Assembly (NCBI RefSeq): GCF_030503895.2 | Contig: NZ_CP129970.2 | Coordinates: forward strand, 186,001 to 250,000 | Origin: Marivirga arenosa | GTDB taxonomy: Bacteria; Bacteroidota; Bacteroidia; Cytophagales; Cyclobacteriaceae | Length of the DNA: 64,000 nucleotides | Direction of reading: 5' to 3' | Part shown: positions 17,829 through 27,889 of the stretch, in pieces | Layout: each line of letters opens with the position of its first letter | How positions within the stretch are numbered: position 1 is the stretch's first letter | Position numbers and translations under genes: made by a program | Notes under the pieces: generated by a model | What the model saw: only the letters and a program-made list of their open reading frames with translations | The model's database searches: none | What the model was told of the DNA's origin: nothing

Positions 17829-20800
17829 TTAGCTTATTTTTTCTTTAGGAATTTCCGGCATAGGAATATCAATTCTAAAGCATGCAGATTTATTTTTATC
17901 AAGCTGTATGCTTCCACCTAATTTAGATACTGCTAAGCGAACACTGTATAAACCAAGCCCTAATCCTCTCTTATATTCTGTAGCGACAAAAAACATATTA
18001 AATATGCGGTCTCTAATATCAGGATTAATACCCAATCCAAAATCTTCAAAAATGATTTGATAAGAATGATTCTTTTCATCTTTCTCAAATTGAATTAATA
18101 CATTTGGTTTTTCTCCTCGTTTTGAAAATTTAATTGAATTATCAATCAAATTAGAAAATACAATCTTCAAATGCATCATATCTGTTAAGATATCTTCATC
18201 TTGAGCTTTCAATTCAATATCAATGAATTGTTGCCAGTCCTCATTATCAGGTAAATTTTCTTTCGCAGCACTAATTATTAATTGACGAAGATTATGATTT
18301 TTTATTTTTAATCCCTCTTGCTTAAGCTTATTGATTTTTTGAAGATTGAAAAGAATATTATTCATTCTTTCTGCCGTTATATTTATCTTTTCAAAATAAG
18401 AATGGGCTAATACTTTATCCTCTTCCTTTAATGCTAAATAGCATAAACCTAATATAGTTGAAACGGGACCTTTTAAATCATGAGCTGCTCTATAGAAAAA
18501 GGTATCAAATTCATGTTTGGCAATTTTCAAATCATCATTTGCCTCTCTTAATTCATGTGTTCTTTCACTTACTACTTCCTCGAGCTGAATATTATTTAGT
18601 TTAAGCTCATCATTTTGCTTTTGAATAATAGCATTTTTACTAGCAATTTCCTCATTTTGCTTCGTAATTTCTTCCTTCTGTTTGATTACTAGGTTTTGGT
18701 TCTCTAATAATTTCCTGTTAGCCAATTCCAACTCTGAAGTTCTTTCTTCAACTTTTGATTGTAGCCTAATCTGTGCAGCTTTAAGGTATTTAACTCTTAA
18801 TTGAATGTAGATAAATATTAGAAACCCTAAACCAACTATAGCTACAATACGGAACCAGTTGGTAGCCCAAAAGGGAGGATCTACCTTAATGTAAAGTTCT
18901 TTAATATTAGAAGACCAAATCCCATCCCCATTACTGCCCTTAATTTTCAAATTATATTCTCCTGGAGGTAAATTTGTAAACGAGAAATGTCTTCTTTCAT
19001 TATTCATGATCCAGTCCTTATTGAATCCTTCTAATTTATAAGCATATTTCTTATCTCCCTGATTACTTAAATCGGTAGAAGCTACTTCGAAGGACAATAT
19101 GTAATCACTATATTTAAGGAAAACCGTATCAGTAGTAAAATCATCTATCGATCTCTCGCCTTCCTCACTTATTATCCCTATAGATATTACATTAATTTCA
19201 GGAGAATAATTACTTCTTTTAATTTCATCAGGTTTAAAAACGTTAAGACCATTGAACCCCCCTGCAAATATTCTCCCATCCTCTAAGGTTGTTATAGAGC
19301 TTCTTACAAACTCTTCTCCTTGCAAACCATCAGAACTTGTATAATTAACAAAGCTTTCTGATTTAGTATCAAAAAGAGATATCCCACTATAAGTAGTAAT
19401 CCATAAATTACCATTTAAATCTTCTGTAATTCCTGATATATTATTATCAACCAAGCCATCTTCTTCTGTGTAGGTTTTAAAATAAATACTATCTCCATTT
19501 TCAATCAATTTGGCAATACCTCCACCACCAGTACCAATCCAAATATTGTCATTTCTATCTTCTGAAATGGTTCTGATAACGTTATAATTTATGCTATAAG
19601 GATTATTTCGATCATATCGAAAATGCTTAAAGTCATCAGTTTTTGGTCTGTACAAATCAAGACCATAATCTGTACCTAACCATATTCTATTTTTTGAATC
19701 AATTAAAATTTTATGAACTCTATTATTAGATAATGAATTTGGATCATTTAAATCATGTAGGTAGCTTTTGAATTTCATAGTTTCCTTATCAAAAATTGCT
19801 AGGCCACCATCTCCTAACAAACCAATCCATAGTTTTCCATCATCTGATTCCGATATAGTTTCAATAAAATTAGTAGGGATAGAAGTAGAATCTCCTTTAA
19901 CATGCGTATATGAAATTAATTTACCAGTATCTCGATCATATCTGGATAATCCATAATTCCACATCCCAACCCATAAAATGTTATCTGAATCTTCATATAG
20001 CAACCAAGCCCTGTCGTCAGGAAATTTAGAATCACTTTTAATAATTTGCTGAAATTCTAATCCGTCTTCCTTTTCAATTATTAAGTCTATACCAGCATCA
20101 TTTGCTACATAAATATTCCCTCTAGTATCTTCATAAATATAATTTACTGCATTGGATGAAAGGCTATTGGGATCTTTAGCATCAGCCTGATATAAATCAA
20201 ATTTCTTACTATTTAAATTGAAGGAAGAAACCCCACCACCATGTGTTCCTATCCAATAATTTGAAGATTCATCTTTAAAAATTTCAACAATGTCATTACT
20301 AGATATTGATTTCGGATTAAATTGGTTCTCCTTAAATTGGTATTTTACTTTACGATTATTATCAATAAGGAATAATCCATCTCCGAAAGTTCCTAACCAT
20401 ATACCTTGATTATCAGCAGCGTAAATCTTTCTTGAATAAACATTTCGATTACTGTCTTTTATTAAATCAATCTTAACAAAACGATCAGAATTAGCCTCTT
20501 TATAATGTAATCCACCAAGTTTTGTAGCCACCCAAAGGGTATTTTTGGAATCTAAAAATAAATCACGAATATCATCATCCAATAATCCATTATCTCCTTT
20601 CAAATAGAGCTCAGAACTGAATGTATCTAAATTAATTTTATGAAGACCATTCCGAGTACCTACCCATATTTCATTAATGGAGGCAGCTTTACTAATGCAA
20701 TACACTACTGGATTATTTAATTGAGGTATTTTGCTTTTAGGAGATACTTTGTGTTCAAATTTTTCTGAAGGTAAATGAAAGCGGTTTAATCCATTCTTAG

Positions 20801-21242
20801 TTCCTAACCAATAAATAGAATCTGATTGCTTATATATTTGATATACTACATTATCACTTATTGAATAGGGATTATTAGGATCATTTATATAATGCTTAAA
20901 AATGGAATTTTTATCAAATTTATTAAGCCCGCCTCCATAAGTTCCAATCCATAAATTCCCTTTTTTATCTTCTACAATATCTTTAATATAATTATTACTG
21001 ATACTAGAAGAGTCATCTAATACATATTCATAACTTACAAAGTTGTAACCATCATATCTGTTTAATCCATTTTGAGTTCCTAACCATAGAAATCCCTCTG
21101 AACCCTGATAAATAGCCTCTACAATATTCTGGGCAAGACCATCATTCACATTTAAATGATTAAAATCAGTATTTCCCAACTGTGTTTGAGCTATTACAGG
21201 GATAGCTAAAAATTGCACTATTAACAGATATAAAACCCTCAT
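17829..21242 (-). CDS. two-component sensor histidine kinase with beta-propeller sensor
   Basis: After a signal peptide (ending PVIAQT), about 14 Reg_prop repeats of the form GLNRYDG / DLWIGTYGGGL form two seven-bladed propellers in the periplasm (about residues 20-690). A Y_Y_Y domain follows (YAYKLEGFNKDWI), then one membrane helix near 790, a long coiled coil (about 810-905), the phosphoacceptor His921 in AAHDLKGP, and a HATPase domain with N box NLIDNSIKFS and G boxes FGLGINP and GLGLGLYS. The architecture matches the hybrid two-component systems of Bacteroidota that sense glycans, but no receiver or AraC output domain is fused. The signal and partner are unknown, and no adjacent regulator is present. 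Confidence 0.88.
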   Translation of the reverse strand: MRVLYLLIVQFLAIPVIAQTQLGNTDFNHLNVNDGLAQNIVEAIYQGSEGFLWLGTQNGLNRYDGYNFVSYEYVLDDSSSISNNYIKDIVEDKKGNLWIGTYGGGLNKFDKNSIFKHYINDPNNPYSISDNVVYQIYKQSDSIYWLGTKNGLNRFHLPSEKFEHKVSPKSKIPQLNNPVVYCISKAASINEIWVGTRNGLHKINLDTFSSELYLKGDNGLLDDDIRDLFLDSKNTLWVATKLGGLHYKEANSDRFVKIDLIKDSNRNVYSRKIYAADNQGIWLGTFGDGLFLIDNNRKVKYQFKENQFNPKSISSNDIVEIFKDESSNYWIGTHGGGVSSFNLNSKKFDLYQADAKDPNSLSSNAVNYIYEDTRGNIYVANDAGIDLIIEKEDGLEFQQIIKSDSKFPDDRAWLLYEDSDNILWVGMWNYGLSRYDRDTGKLISYTHVKGDSTSIPTNFIETISESDDGKLWIGLLGDGGLAIFDKETMKFKSYLHDLNDPNSLSNNRVHKILIDSKNRIWLGTDYGLDLYRPKTDDFKHFRYDRNNPYSINYNVIRTISEDRNDNIWIGTGGGGIAKLIENGDSIYFKTYTEEDGLVDNNISGITEDLNGNLWITTYSGISLFDTKSESFVNYTSSDGLQGEEFVRSSITTLEDGRIFAGGFNGLNVFKPDEIKRSNYSPEINVISIGIISEEGERSIDDFTTDTVFLKYSDYILSFEVASTDLSNQGDKKYAYKLEGFNKDWIMNNERRHFSFTNLPPGEYNLKIKGSNGDGIWSSNIKELYIKVDPPFWATNWFRIVAIVGLGFLIFIYIQLRVKYLKAAQIRLQSKVEERTSELELANRKLLENQNLVIKQKEEITKQNEEIASKNAIIQKQNDELKLNNIQLEEVVSERTHELREANDDLKIAKHEFDTFFYRAAHDLKGPVSTILGLCYLALKEEDKVLAHSYFEKINITAERMNNILFNLQKINKLKQEGLKIKNHNLRQLIISAAKENLPDNEDWQQFIDIELKAQDEDILTDMMHLKIVFSNLIDNSIKFSKRGEKPNVLIQFEKDEKNHSYQIIFEDFGLGINPDIRDRIFNMFFVATEYKRGLGLGLYSVRLAVSKLGGSIQLDKNKSACFRIDIPMPEIPKEKIS

Positions 21243-21348
21243 TTATTGAAACTTATTTTTCAAAATAGGATTAAATACTGTTAAAATCAATGATTTTCGA
21301 TAAACTATAACTGAAGAGCTACAGACTAAATATAAAAATATTAAGATT

Positions 21349-22212
21349 TTACAAAGTAGAAGCTTTATCTAACACAAATTTGATCAATGAATCTATAGTT
21401 TTATCAGAGTTTTTAGAAAACTCATGACTAATTCTATTAGCTATGATAGCATTACAGCTTAAAACTTCATGTCCCAAAAGTCGGCCCATTGCATAATAGC
21501 CAGCTGTTTCCATTTCAAAATTAGTCAACCATAAATCACCATAATGGAACATAGATAAGCTTTCTACAATTTTAGGGAACTTGATAGGACTCCTTAATTT
21601 TCGGCCCTGAGGGGCGTAAAAGCCTGGGCATGTAATGGTATTCCCTATATTTATACCTTCAGAAAAATGCTTCAGAAGGTAAGAAGACCCTTCTACACAA
21701 TAAGGTCTAAACGGTAGGCCCACTTCTAATTGAAGCGCTGATTCTACATTCGTTTCAGCTTCTGTTCTTTCTAATGGGTAAAATTGCATTAAGGTATCTA
21801 AACCTATGGCAAATTGTGAAGCTAATAAAGAATCAACTGGTAAGTCTTGCTGTAAACCACCGGAAGTACCAATTCTAATAATTTTTAATGATTTTTGTTT
21901 AGCTTTATCTTCCCTCTTTTTAAGATTAATATTGGCTAAAGCATCTAATTCTGTCATTAAAATCTCAACATTGTCGGTACCCATACCGGTCGACATGACT
22001 GTGAGTTTTCTACCTTTATAAGTACCAGTATGTGTGATAAACTCCCTTTTATTCATTTCAAAAGTGATTTTATCGAAATACTGACTGACTTTATGAACTC
22101 TAGAGGGATCTCCTACTGTAAGGATCACATCTGAAATATCCTGAGGCCTTAAACTTAAATGATAAACCGATCCGTCTTTATTTAGGATTAACTCTGACTC
22201 AGGATATTTCAT
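21349..22212 (-). CDS. udp: uridine/purine nucleoside phosphorylase family protein
   Basis: A PNP/UDP family enzyme of 287 aa. GDPSRVHKVSQYFD supplies the phosphate-binding arginine, VMSTGMGTDNVEI is the second phosphate/ribose segment, IRIGTSGGLQ the base site and NFEMETAGYYAMG the ribose-binding glutamate motif. It splits a nucleoside and phosphate into the base and ribose-1-phosphate. Uridine is the likely substrate from the family pattern, but purine nucleosides cannot be excluded. It is followed by 8 bases and then trhO upstream in the same leftward direction. Confidence 0.8.
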   Translation of the reverse strand: MKYPESELILNKDGSVYHLSLRPQDISDVILTVGDPSRVHKVSQYFDKITFEMNKREFITHTGTYKGRKLTVMSTGMGTDNVEILMTELDALANINLKKREDKAKQKSLKIIRIGTSGGLQQDLPVDSLLASQFAIGLDTLMQFYPLERTEAETNVESALQLEVGLPFRPYCVEGSSYLLKHFSEGINIGNTITCPGFYAPQGRKLRSPIKFPKIVESLSMFHYGDLWLTNFEMETAGYYAMGRLLGHEVLSCNAIIANRISHEFSKNSDKTIDSLIKFVLDKASTL

Positions 22213-22220
22213 ATTATATT

Positions 22221-23195
22221 CTATAGTTTTGATTTCTCTAATTTACCTTGAAACCCTTTATATGGATCATATCCATTGGTTTTCTTCTGATAGTATCCTG
22301 TACCATCATACTCTCTCTTTTCTGGATGTTCTTTACATTCTGGAGAACATGCTCCTTCCATTTCCCAACCACATTTCTCACAAATTGGAACATGAACATT
22401 GCAAGTAGGATTAGCACAGTTCACCATGCGGTCAGATTTTGTACCGCAAACAAAGCATTCTGAAACAACCTTTGGGTTCACTTTATTCACATCAACAGAA
22501 AGTCTGTTATCGAATACATAACACTTACCCTCAAAATCCTCTCCTTCTGCTTCTAATCCATATTTAATGATCCCACCATGCAGTTGATGAACATTTTCAA
22601 ATCCTTGTTCCAACAAAAATGCACTAGCCTTTTCACACTTAATCCCACCCGTACAATAAGTCACAATCTTTTTATTCTTGTACTGCTCTAGTTCATTTAT
22701 TTTATCTGGAAAATCTCTAAAGTTGTCTATATCTAAAGTTATAGCATTCTTAAATTTTCCAAGCTCATGTTCATAATTTGAACGAACATCCAATATAACA
22801 ATATCTTCCTCATTCTTAATCATCTCTCTGAATTTTTCAGGCTCTACATAAGCGCCTGTTTTTTTCCTAGGATTGATATGAGAAAGACTAGAATGTACAA
22901 TTTCCGGTTTGTGACGTACATTTAATTTTTTGAAGGTATGGGAAGGATGAAAATCCTCTTTGAAATCAGTATCCGCAAAGCGAGGATCTGCTTTCACTCT
23001 CTTCATGTATTCATCTACATTTTCTATAGAACCTGAAACTGTACCATTTAAACCTTCTTTTGACACAATAATTCTACCTCTTAAGTCTAATTCAAGACAC
23101 ATCATATGATGCTGGTCTCTGAATTCATCGGGATTTTCTATTTCTGCATAGCAGTAATAAAGAATTACTTTGTACTTGTTTTCTGAATTTTCCAT
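22221..23195 (-). CDS. trhO: tRNA uridine(34) hydroxylase (rhodanese family)
   Basis: An N-terminal acylphosphatase-like domain is followed by a rhodanese domain (about residues 125-215) with the catalytic loop YCTGGIKCEKA. This is the TrhO/YceA pattern, an enzyme that makes 5-hydroxyuridine at the wobble position of tRNA with oxygen. The C terminus has two zinc-finger-like clusters (CFVCG, CANPTC, CEKCG, CSPEC), as in long members of the family. At 324 aa the length is normal. It has an unusually strong ribosome-binding site for this genome. Confidence 0.9.
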   Translation of the reverse strand: MENSENKYKVILYYCYAEIENPDEFRDQHHMMCLELDLRGRIIVSKEGLNGTVSGSIENVDEYMKRVKADPRFADTDFKEDFHPSHTFKKLNVRHKPEIVHSSLSHINPRKKTGAYVEPEKFREMIKNEEDIVILDVRSNYEHELGKFKNAITLDIDNFRDFPDKINELEQYKNKKIVTYCTGGIKCEKASAFLLEQGFENVHQLHGGIIKYGLEAEGEDFEGKCYVFDNRLSVDVNKVNPKVVSECFVCGTKSDRMVNCANPTCNVHVPICEKCGWEMEGACSPECKEHPEKREYDGTGYYQKKTNGYDPYKGFQGKLEKSKL

Positions 23196-23200
23196 AATTT

Positions 23201-23207
23201 CCTCCTT
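23201..23207 (-). promoter_or_regulatory. strong Shine-Dalgarno sequence for trhO
   Basis: On the reverse strand AAGGAGG lies 5 bases before the ATG at 23195. Other genes checked in this window lack such a site, as is usual in Bacteroidota, so this one stands out and supports the chosen start. Confidence 0.5.
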
Positions 23208-23241
23208 AGTGTAAATAAGGTGATTTTATATTTGTTAATAC

Positions 23242-23883
23242 TTAATTTTCAATTGTCTGAGCTGGGTTTCCAAATACGGTTTCTCCATCTTTCACATCTC
23301 TAATCACAACAGAACCTGCTCCTATATTGGCTTTTTTTCCAATTTTAACCCCAGATACAATGGTAACACCTGACCCAATAAAGGTTTCCTCTCCTACTTG
23401 AACACCACTATTGATTTGGGAACCTGCTCCTACTTGTACATAATCACCTAACTCTACATTATACTCTATTATAGCGCCAGAGTGAATTAAACAATGATTA
23501 GGAACTTTTGCTGATGCTCCAATTACGGCTCTTGCATTTATAAAATTACCATAGCCTAAGTGAGCTGAATCAGAAACAATTGCTTGTGCATGAATAGCAT
23601 TAGCTGGCATTGTTTTTCTTCTGTCATTCAGCATTTTGGTAATTTTCTTTCGAGCTTTCATATTATCTTCAGCCACAAAAGCATCACATTTTTTACCAAT
23701 ATATTTTAAGAAGCCATCATCATCCGTTTCCCCAAGCACAGAGACATAATCAATCTCAGTTCCATGTATCTTTTTATCATCATCCAAAAAGCAATAAATT
23801 TCCACATTATTGCTTTTAAAAATTTCCGCAGCAGATGGTCCGATACCTTTTGCTCCTAATATTATTACTGGTTTTTTATCCAT
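23242..23883 (-). CDS. NeuD/PglD-family sugar O-/N-acetyltransferase
   Basis: The N-terminal Rossmann-like PglD domain (VIILGAKGIGPSAAEIF) is followed by a left-handed beta helix of hexapeptide repeats from about residue 100 (NFINARAVIGASAKV, TFIGSGVTIVSGVKIGKKANIG). The family transfers acetyl groups from acetyl-CoA to UDP-amino sugars or sialic-type acids. No glycan biosynthesis cluster is nearby, though a polytopic membrane protein gene is 60 bases upstream. The acceptor sugar is unknown. Confidence 0.78.
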   Translation of the reverse strand: MDKKPVIILGAKGIGPSAAEIFKSNNVEIYCFLDDDKKIHGTEIDYVSVLGETDDDGFLKYIGKKCDAFVAEDNMKARKKITKMLNDRRKTMPANAIHAQAIVSDSAHLGYGNFINARAVIGASAKVPNHCLIHSGAIIEYNVELGDYVQVGAGSQINSGVQVGEETFIGSGVTIVSGVKIGKKANIGAGSVVIRDVKDGETVFGNPAQTIEN

Positions 23884-23943
23884 ATTTGAATTTTAGAAAT
23901 ACAAAGTTAAGATTTCTACTTTCCTTGCGCAATATTGCTATTC

Positions 23944-25194
23944 TTATTTTAAATTAAGTTTATGTTTATTCAAAACCATTAATACTAAATACCATAAAAA
24001 GGGCATGTAAGCCACCTGGTACCTTACCAAACTTCCATAGTTGGAACTTGAAAGTGTGATTACTGTTGAAAGCGCGCTGCAGTATAGAATTATGGCAATT
24101 CCCCACCACTTTTCCTGTTCTGTAAATTTAACTCTAAAGGAAATAAATAAAGCTAAAATTGATAAAGTCGTAAATATTGTTTTTTCAACAATCCAGAATA
24201 ATGAAAAAGTACTAAAAGCATCCCAAAAATAAGGACCGAAAAACCCAGTAATCCAAGCTTTCGGAAGATTAAACAAAAAGAATAGAGCATCATTATTATT
24301 TGATGTAAAATCAATCAAAGCTTCTGAAGTATTCTCAACTATAGTATCATGACTAATCCTCACCAGCTCAAAAAACCTCCCACTATTGAAGACGGGATGA
24401 AGAAATGCAAAAGACATCCCACAGGCTATTATTAATACAAAATATAAAACGAGTTTTGATGAGAATTTATGATTGTTAAAAATGGCATTTTGACTAAATA
24501 AAAGGGTAATAAATACAATGGGAACTAGCGTAATAGGTACATAATATTTCACTTTCCACAGTATCCATAGACTAATTATAAGAGGTATTACATAATACCA
24601 ATTTTTAAAATTTTGAGTCCATTTAACAATTGAAATACCAAAAACAAAAAGAAACATCATCATCATAGTTTCCTTCAATACACCTGAACTCCAAAAAGTA
24701 ACTGAAGGAATAAAAAGGAATGCAAATGCACCTACATATTTATTTACATGACTCAAGCCACTTATTGTTTTTACAAAATACCAACCTACTATAGCAGTAA
24801 TGAAACTAAAATAAATACTGATTGTAAAATAATTAGACTGAGTAAGTGCGCAGAAAAAGCTTAGAGTTCGGACAAAAAATAAAGTCCTAGGCTCTGATTG
24901 AGCTGAAAACTCAGCATGAGTAAGTGGTAAAGGATTTAATCCTATCCATTCTAAAAAGGATATTCGATCAGTTTTAAAATAATGAAATAAGGCCTGAGCT
25001 TGTTCAAAGAAATAAATGGTATCCCCCTTACCTCCATAGTAAGACCAATACAATAAGCCTACTAAAATCCCACAGCTAATTTTCAAAATTATAAAGGAAT
25101 TAAAAATTAGCTTATCCTCTATTCGTTTAATATTTCGATTGAAACCGAATATTATGAGTGAAATAACTAAAAGATGAAAAAAAATTGCGCTCAT
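23944..25194 (-). CDS. polytopic membrane protein, unknown function
   Basis: About ten membrane segments over 416 aa, starting MSAIFFHLLVISLI. The ATG at 25194 overlaps the TGA of the upstream DUF2851 gene as ATGA, the usual sign of translational coupling; a longer reading to 25248 would overlap that gene by 58 bases and is less likely. A large loop after the first two helices contains QAQALFHYFKTDRISF. The shape resembles Wzy-like polymerases or dolichol-type glycosyltransferases, but no motif proves it. The downstream acetyltransferase hints at a surface-glycan role (inference). Confidence 0.55.
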   Translation of the reverse strand: MSAIFFHLLVISLIIFGFNRNIKRIEDKLIFNSFIILKISCGILVGLLYWSYYGGKGDTIYFFEQAQALFHYFKTDRISFLEWIGLNPLPLTHAEFSAQSEPRTLFFVRTLSFFCALTQSNYFTISIYFSFITAIVGWYFVKTISGLSHVNKYVGAFAFLFIPSVTFWSSGVLKETMMMMFLFVFGISIVKWTQNFKNWYYVIPLIISLWILWKVKYYVPITLVPIVFITLLFSQNAIFNNHKFSSKLVLYFVLIIACGMSFAFLHPVFNSGRFFELVRISHDTIVENTSEALIDFTSNNNDALFFLFNLPKAWITGFFGPYFWDAFSTFSLFWIVEKTIFTTLSILALFISFRVKFTEQEKWWGIAIILYCSALSTVITLSSSNYGSLVRYQVAYMPFLWYLVLMVLNKHKLNLK

Positions 25195-26471
25195 GCCTTC
25201 AACAAAGATAAGCCAATAGTACAATCGAGGCATCTTTTCGGCTGACAATATTCATTATGTAATTGAATTGCTGCTTGTGAATCAAAAGCTGAATTGAATT
25301 CCGTATTAATTACAGTGAATTTTTTCGTGATATAATTATTCTCTGGCTTTAGCTCTTTGAGAATACTTAAAGCTTTATCCATATACTTTTCTTCAACTAT
25401 ACTATTTGCATATGATGCTAAAAGTGGCGGAATTGTATTAATTACAACTATCTTTATTGAATTAGCACCCAATTGTTTGTTTTTAGACGTACTTAATTTA
25501 TCAAATTGGTAATGATTCATCCAATAATCCGAAACCCCTACTTTTAGTCTCTTTAAAAGAATTTTTGCATTTGTTTCAATTACGAAAGCTTCAAATAAAG
25601 AGTCAAACAGATGGAATATTTGAGCTAATTGAGCTATTCTGATGGTCGGAAAATTTGCTGGTCTTAAGCGTAAAAATTTCCATTCTAAAAATTTCAACTC
25701 CTTCTGAAATACTTCAGCATGTTTATGTCTTAAAAAATGCCACTCATTTTTTAATTGATTTGGATATTCATCTCTAAAATCAAATTCCAAAAAACCTGCT
25801 GCACCAAACAATAAAGCTTCTAATTGAAAAACAGATGATCTATATTTTTTAATTATCTGATAGGGTAATAATTCAGCTAATCGCTCAAAAGGATATTGAT
25901 TTACTTTAAACCCAAAAGCGGACAGTAACATAAAATATGAAGCTTGTTCCCAATCTTGAACCTCATTCTCAAACATACTCTTTGCCTTTTCAGATTTGTT
26001 AAGCAATCTTTCTACTAATGCTTTTTCAAACATTTGAGATTTTAAAATAGAATCCACCTTTGGCCATTGAGAAGCACATGGAATATGATCTTTAGATTTT
26101 TGTAATTGATTATACTTTTCAATTAAGTCTATATCTATTCTGTCTTTTAATTCCAGCGTAGGAATCAAACTTCCATCAGGATGATGAATGGCTAAGTCAT
26201 TTTGCCAGACCACATGTAAAACAACGTTTTGATAAGATTCGTCATGTTGATGTTCGTGACGATTCCAATCTGATGATTTAATGTGTATTTCCACTGCTCC
26301 ATTCCACTCAATATCATCAATCCTTATTTTCGCTTGCTTAAAATCTGGCCCTGAGTCAGTATGTGGAAAGCCAGTTTTTATAATCTTTAAGCTTAATTTT
26401 TGGGTGGTAAGCAGATTTTTATTATCAAATTTTTGATATCGCCATACATAATGCAGAAAATCTTCTTTCAT
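25191..26471 (-). CDS. DUF2851 protein
   Basis: A soluble 426-aa protein beginning MKEDFLHYVWRYQKF. The conserved DUF2851 block GPDFKQAKIRIDDIEWNGAVEIH, the histidine-rich HEHQHDESYQNVVLHVVW and the C-terminal cysteine segment CQPKRCLDCTIG are all present. The family is almost restricted to Bacteroidota. The acidic and histidine residues of the first domain look like a nuclease-type metal site, but activity is not established. It is coupled to the membrane protein downstream by an ATGA overlap. Confidence 0.8.
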   Translation of the reverse strand: MKEDFLHYVWRYQKFDNKNLLTTQKLSLKIIKTGFPHTDSGPDFKQAKIRIDDIEWNGAVEIHIKSSDWNRHEHQHDESYQNVVLHVVWQNDLAIHHPDGSLIPTLELKDRIDIDLIEKYNQLQKSKDHIPCASQWPKVDSILKSQMFEKALVERLLNKSEKAKSMFENEVQDWEQASYFMLLSAFGFKVNQYPFERLAELLPYQIIKKYRSSVFQLEALLFGAAGFLEFDFRDEYPNQLKNEWHFLRHKHAEVFQKELKFLEWKFLRLRPANFPTIRIAQLAQIFHLFDSLFEAFVIETNAKILLKRLKVGVSDYWMNHYQFDKLSTSKNKQLGANSIKIVVINTIPPLLASYANSIVEEKYMDKALSILKELKPENNYITKKFTVINTEFNSAFDSQAAIQLHNEYCQPKRCLDCTIGLSLLKA

Positions 26472-26618
26472 AGGTTAGGTTTTGGTTGATAATTAAACAT
26501 CAATATACTGAATAATTACTGCAAATAGGAAAATCCATACTTCACTATCATCAAATATTTATACTACTTTATTCCATTGTATATTGCAAAATCTTGATTT
26601 TAATGATTAATTGCGCAC

Positions 26619-27851
26619 ATGGTTTTAAATTATATCTGGATTGCTTTTTTCCTAATTGCCTTTGTTTTTGCTCTGTTTCAATGGCTCTTCTTGGGCGATA
26701 TGGAAATATTTCCTGCTCTTACAAAGGCTACTTTCGATAATGCTAAGCTAGGGTTTGAAATATCCCTTTGGCTAACTGGCGTGATGTCATTGTGGTTGGG
26801 AATAATGAAAATTGGTGAAAAAGGAGGAATGGTTAATATTTTAGCCAAAATAACCTCTCCACTTTTTTCAAAGTTATTTCCAGAAGTTCCAAAAGATCAT
26901 CCCGCTATGGGAGCCATGCTAATGAACATCTCTGCCAATATGTTAGGCTTAGATAATGCTGCAACCCCTTTGGGATTAAAAGCCATGCATAGCTTGCAGG
27001 AATTAAATCCTAACAAAGAAGTTGCCAGTAATGCCCAGATCATGTTTTTGGTATTGAATACTTCCGGATTAACTATTATACCCATAAGCATAATGGTTTA
27101 TAGATCGCAGCTGGGAGCAGCAGACCCTTCTGATGTTTTCATTCCTATATTGCTAACTACATTTTTCTCAACATTAAGCGGATTAATTGCAGTTTCCATC
27201 GTTCAAAAAATCAATTTATTTCACAAAAATATTATCATTTCCTTAGGACTTTTAAGTACTATTATTGCTGCTATCATCTGGTATTTTAGCAGTCTAAGTC
27301 AATCAGAAATTGGGCCGATATCTTCGAATATTGCCAACCTAATTCTATTTTCAATTATCGTAGCATTTATAGTTTTGGCAGTTCGCAAAAAGGTTAATGT
27401 TTATGAATCATTTGTAGAAGGGGCAAAAGAAGGATTCAATTATGCCATTATGATTATTCCTTATTTAATTGCAATACTAGTTGGAATTGGAGTTTTTAGA
27501 GCTTCTGGAGCAATGTCATTATTAAAAGATGGTTTAGAAGCCGCTGTAGCCTTTGTTGGATTGAATACTGATTTCGTTCCGAGTATCCCAACTGCACTTA
27601 TGAAGCCATTGAGTGGAAGTGGTGCTAGAGGTATGATGGTGGACGCTATGGAAGTGCATGGAGCTGATTCTTTCGTGGGACGATTGGTGAGTGTTATGCA
27701 AGGTTCAACTGAAACTACTTTTTATGTTTTAGCTGTTTATTTTGGAGCTGTTAATATTCGAAATTCACGCTACGCCTTAAGTTGTGGATTAATAGCAGAT
27801 GCTGTAGGAATTATTGCCGCTATTTTGATTAGCTATATGTTTTTCTATTAA
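26619..27851 (+). CDS. fused SpmA/SpmB nucleoside-recognition (Gate-domain) membrane protein
   Basis: About ten membrane segments in two similar halves, each with a Gate (nucleoside recognition) domain: NISANMLGLDNAATPLGLKA in the SpmA half and TALMKPLSGSGARGMMVDAM with QGSTETTFYVLAVYFG in the SpmB half. In Bacillus these are separate spore-maturation proteins. In non-sporing Bacteroidota the fusion is common and probably works as a small-molecule carrier or export gate. The substrate is unknown. It is followed by the TIGR03643 gene after 38 bases. Confidence 0.85.
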   Translation: MVLNYIWIAFFLIAFVFALFQWLFLGDMEIFPALTKATFDNAKLGFEISLWLTGVMSLWLGIMKIGEKGGMVNILAKITSPLFSKLFPEVPKDHPAMGAMLMNISANMLGLDNAATPLGLKAMHSLQELNPNKEVASNAQIMFLVLNTSGLTIIPISIMVYRSQLGAADPSDVFIPILLTTFFSTLSGLIAVSIVQKINLFHKNIIISLGLLSTIIAAIIWYFSSLSQSEIGPISSNIANLILFSIIVAFIVLAVRKKVNVYESFVEGAKEGFNYAIMIIPYLIAILVGIGVFRASGAMSLLKDGLEAAVAFVGLNTDFVPSIPTALMKPLSGSGARGMMVDAMEVHGADSFVGRLVSVMQGSTETTFYVLAVYFGAVNIRNSRYALSCGLIADAVGIIAAILISYMFFY

Positions 27852-27889
27852 TCTAAAAAACATTACGCTTAATAGTCTGTTTTTTGGAT

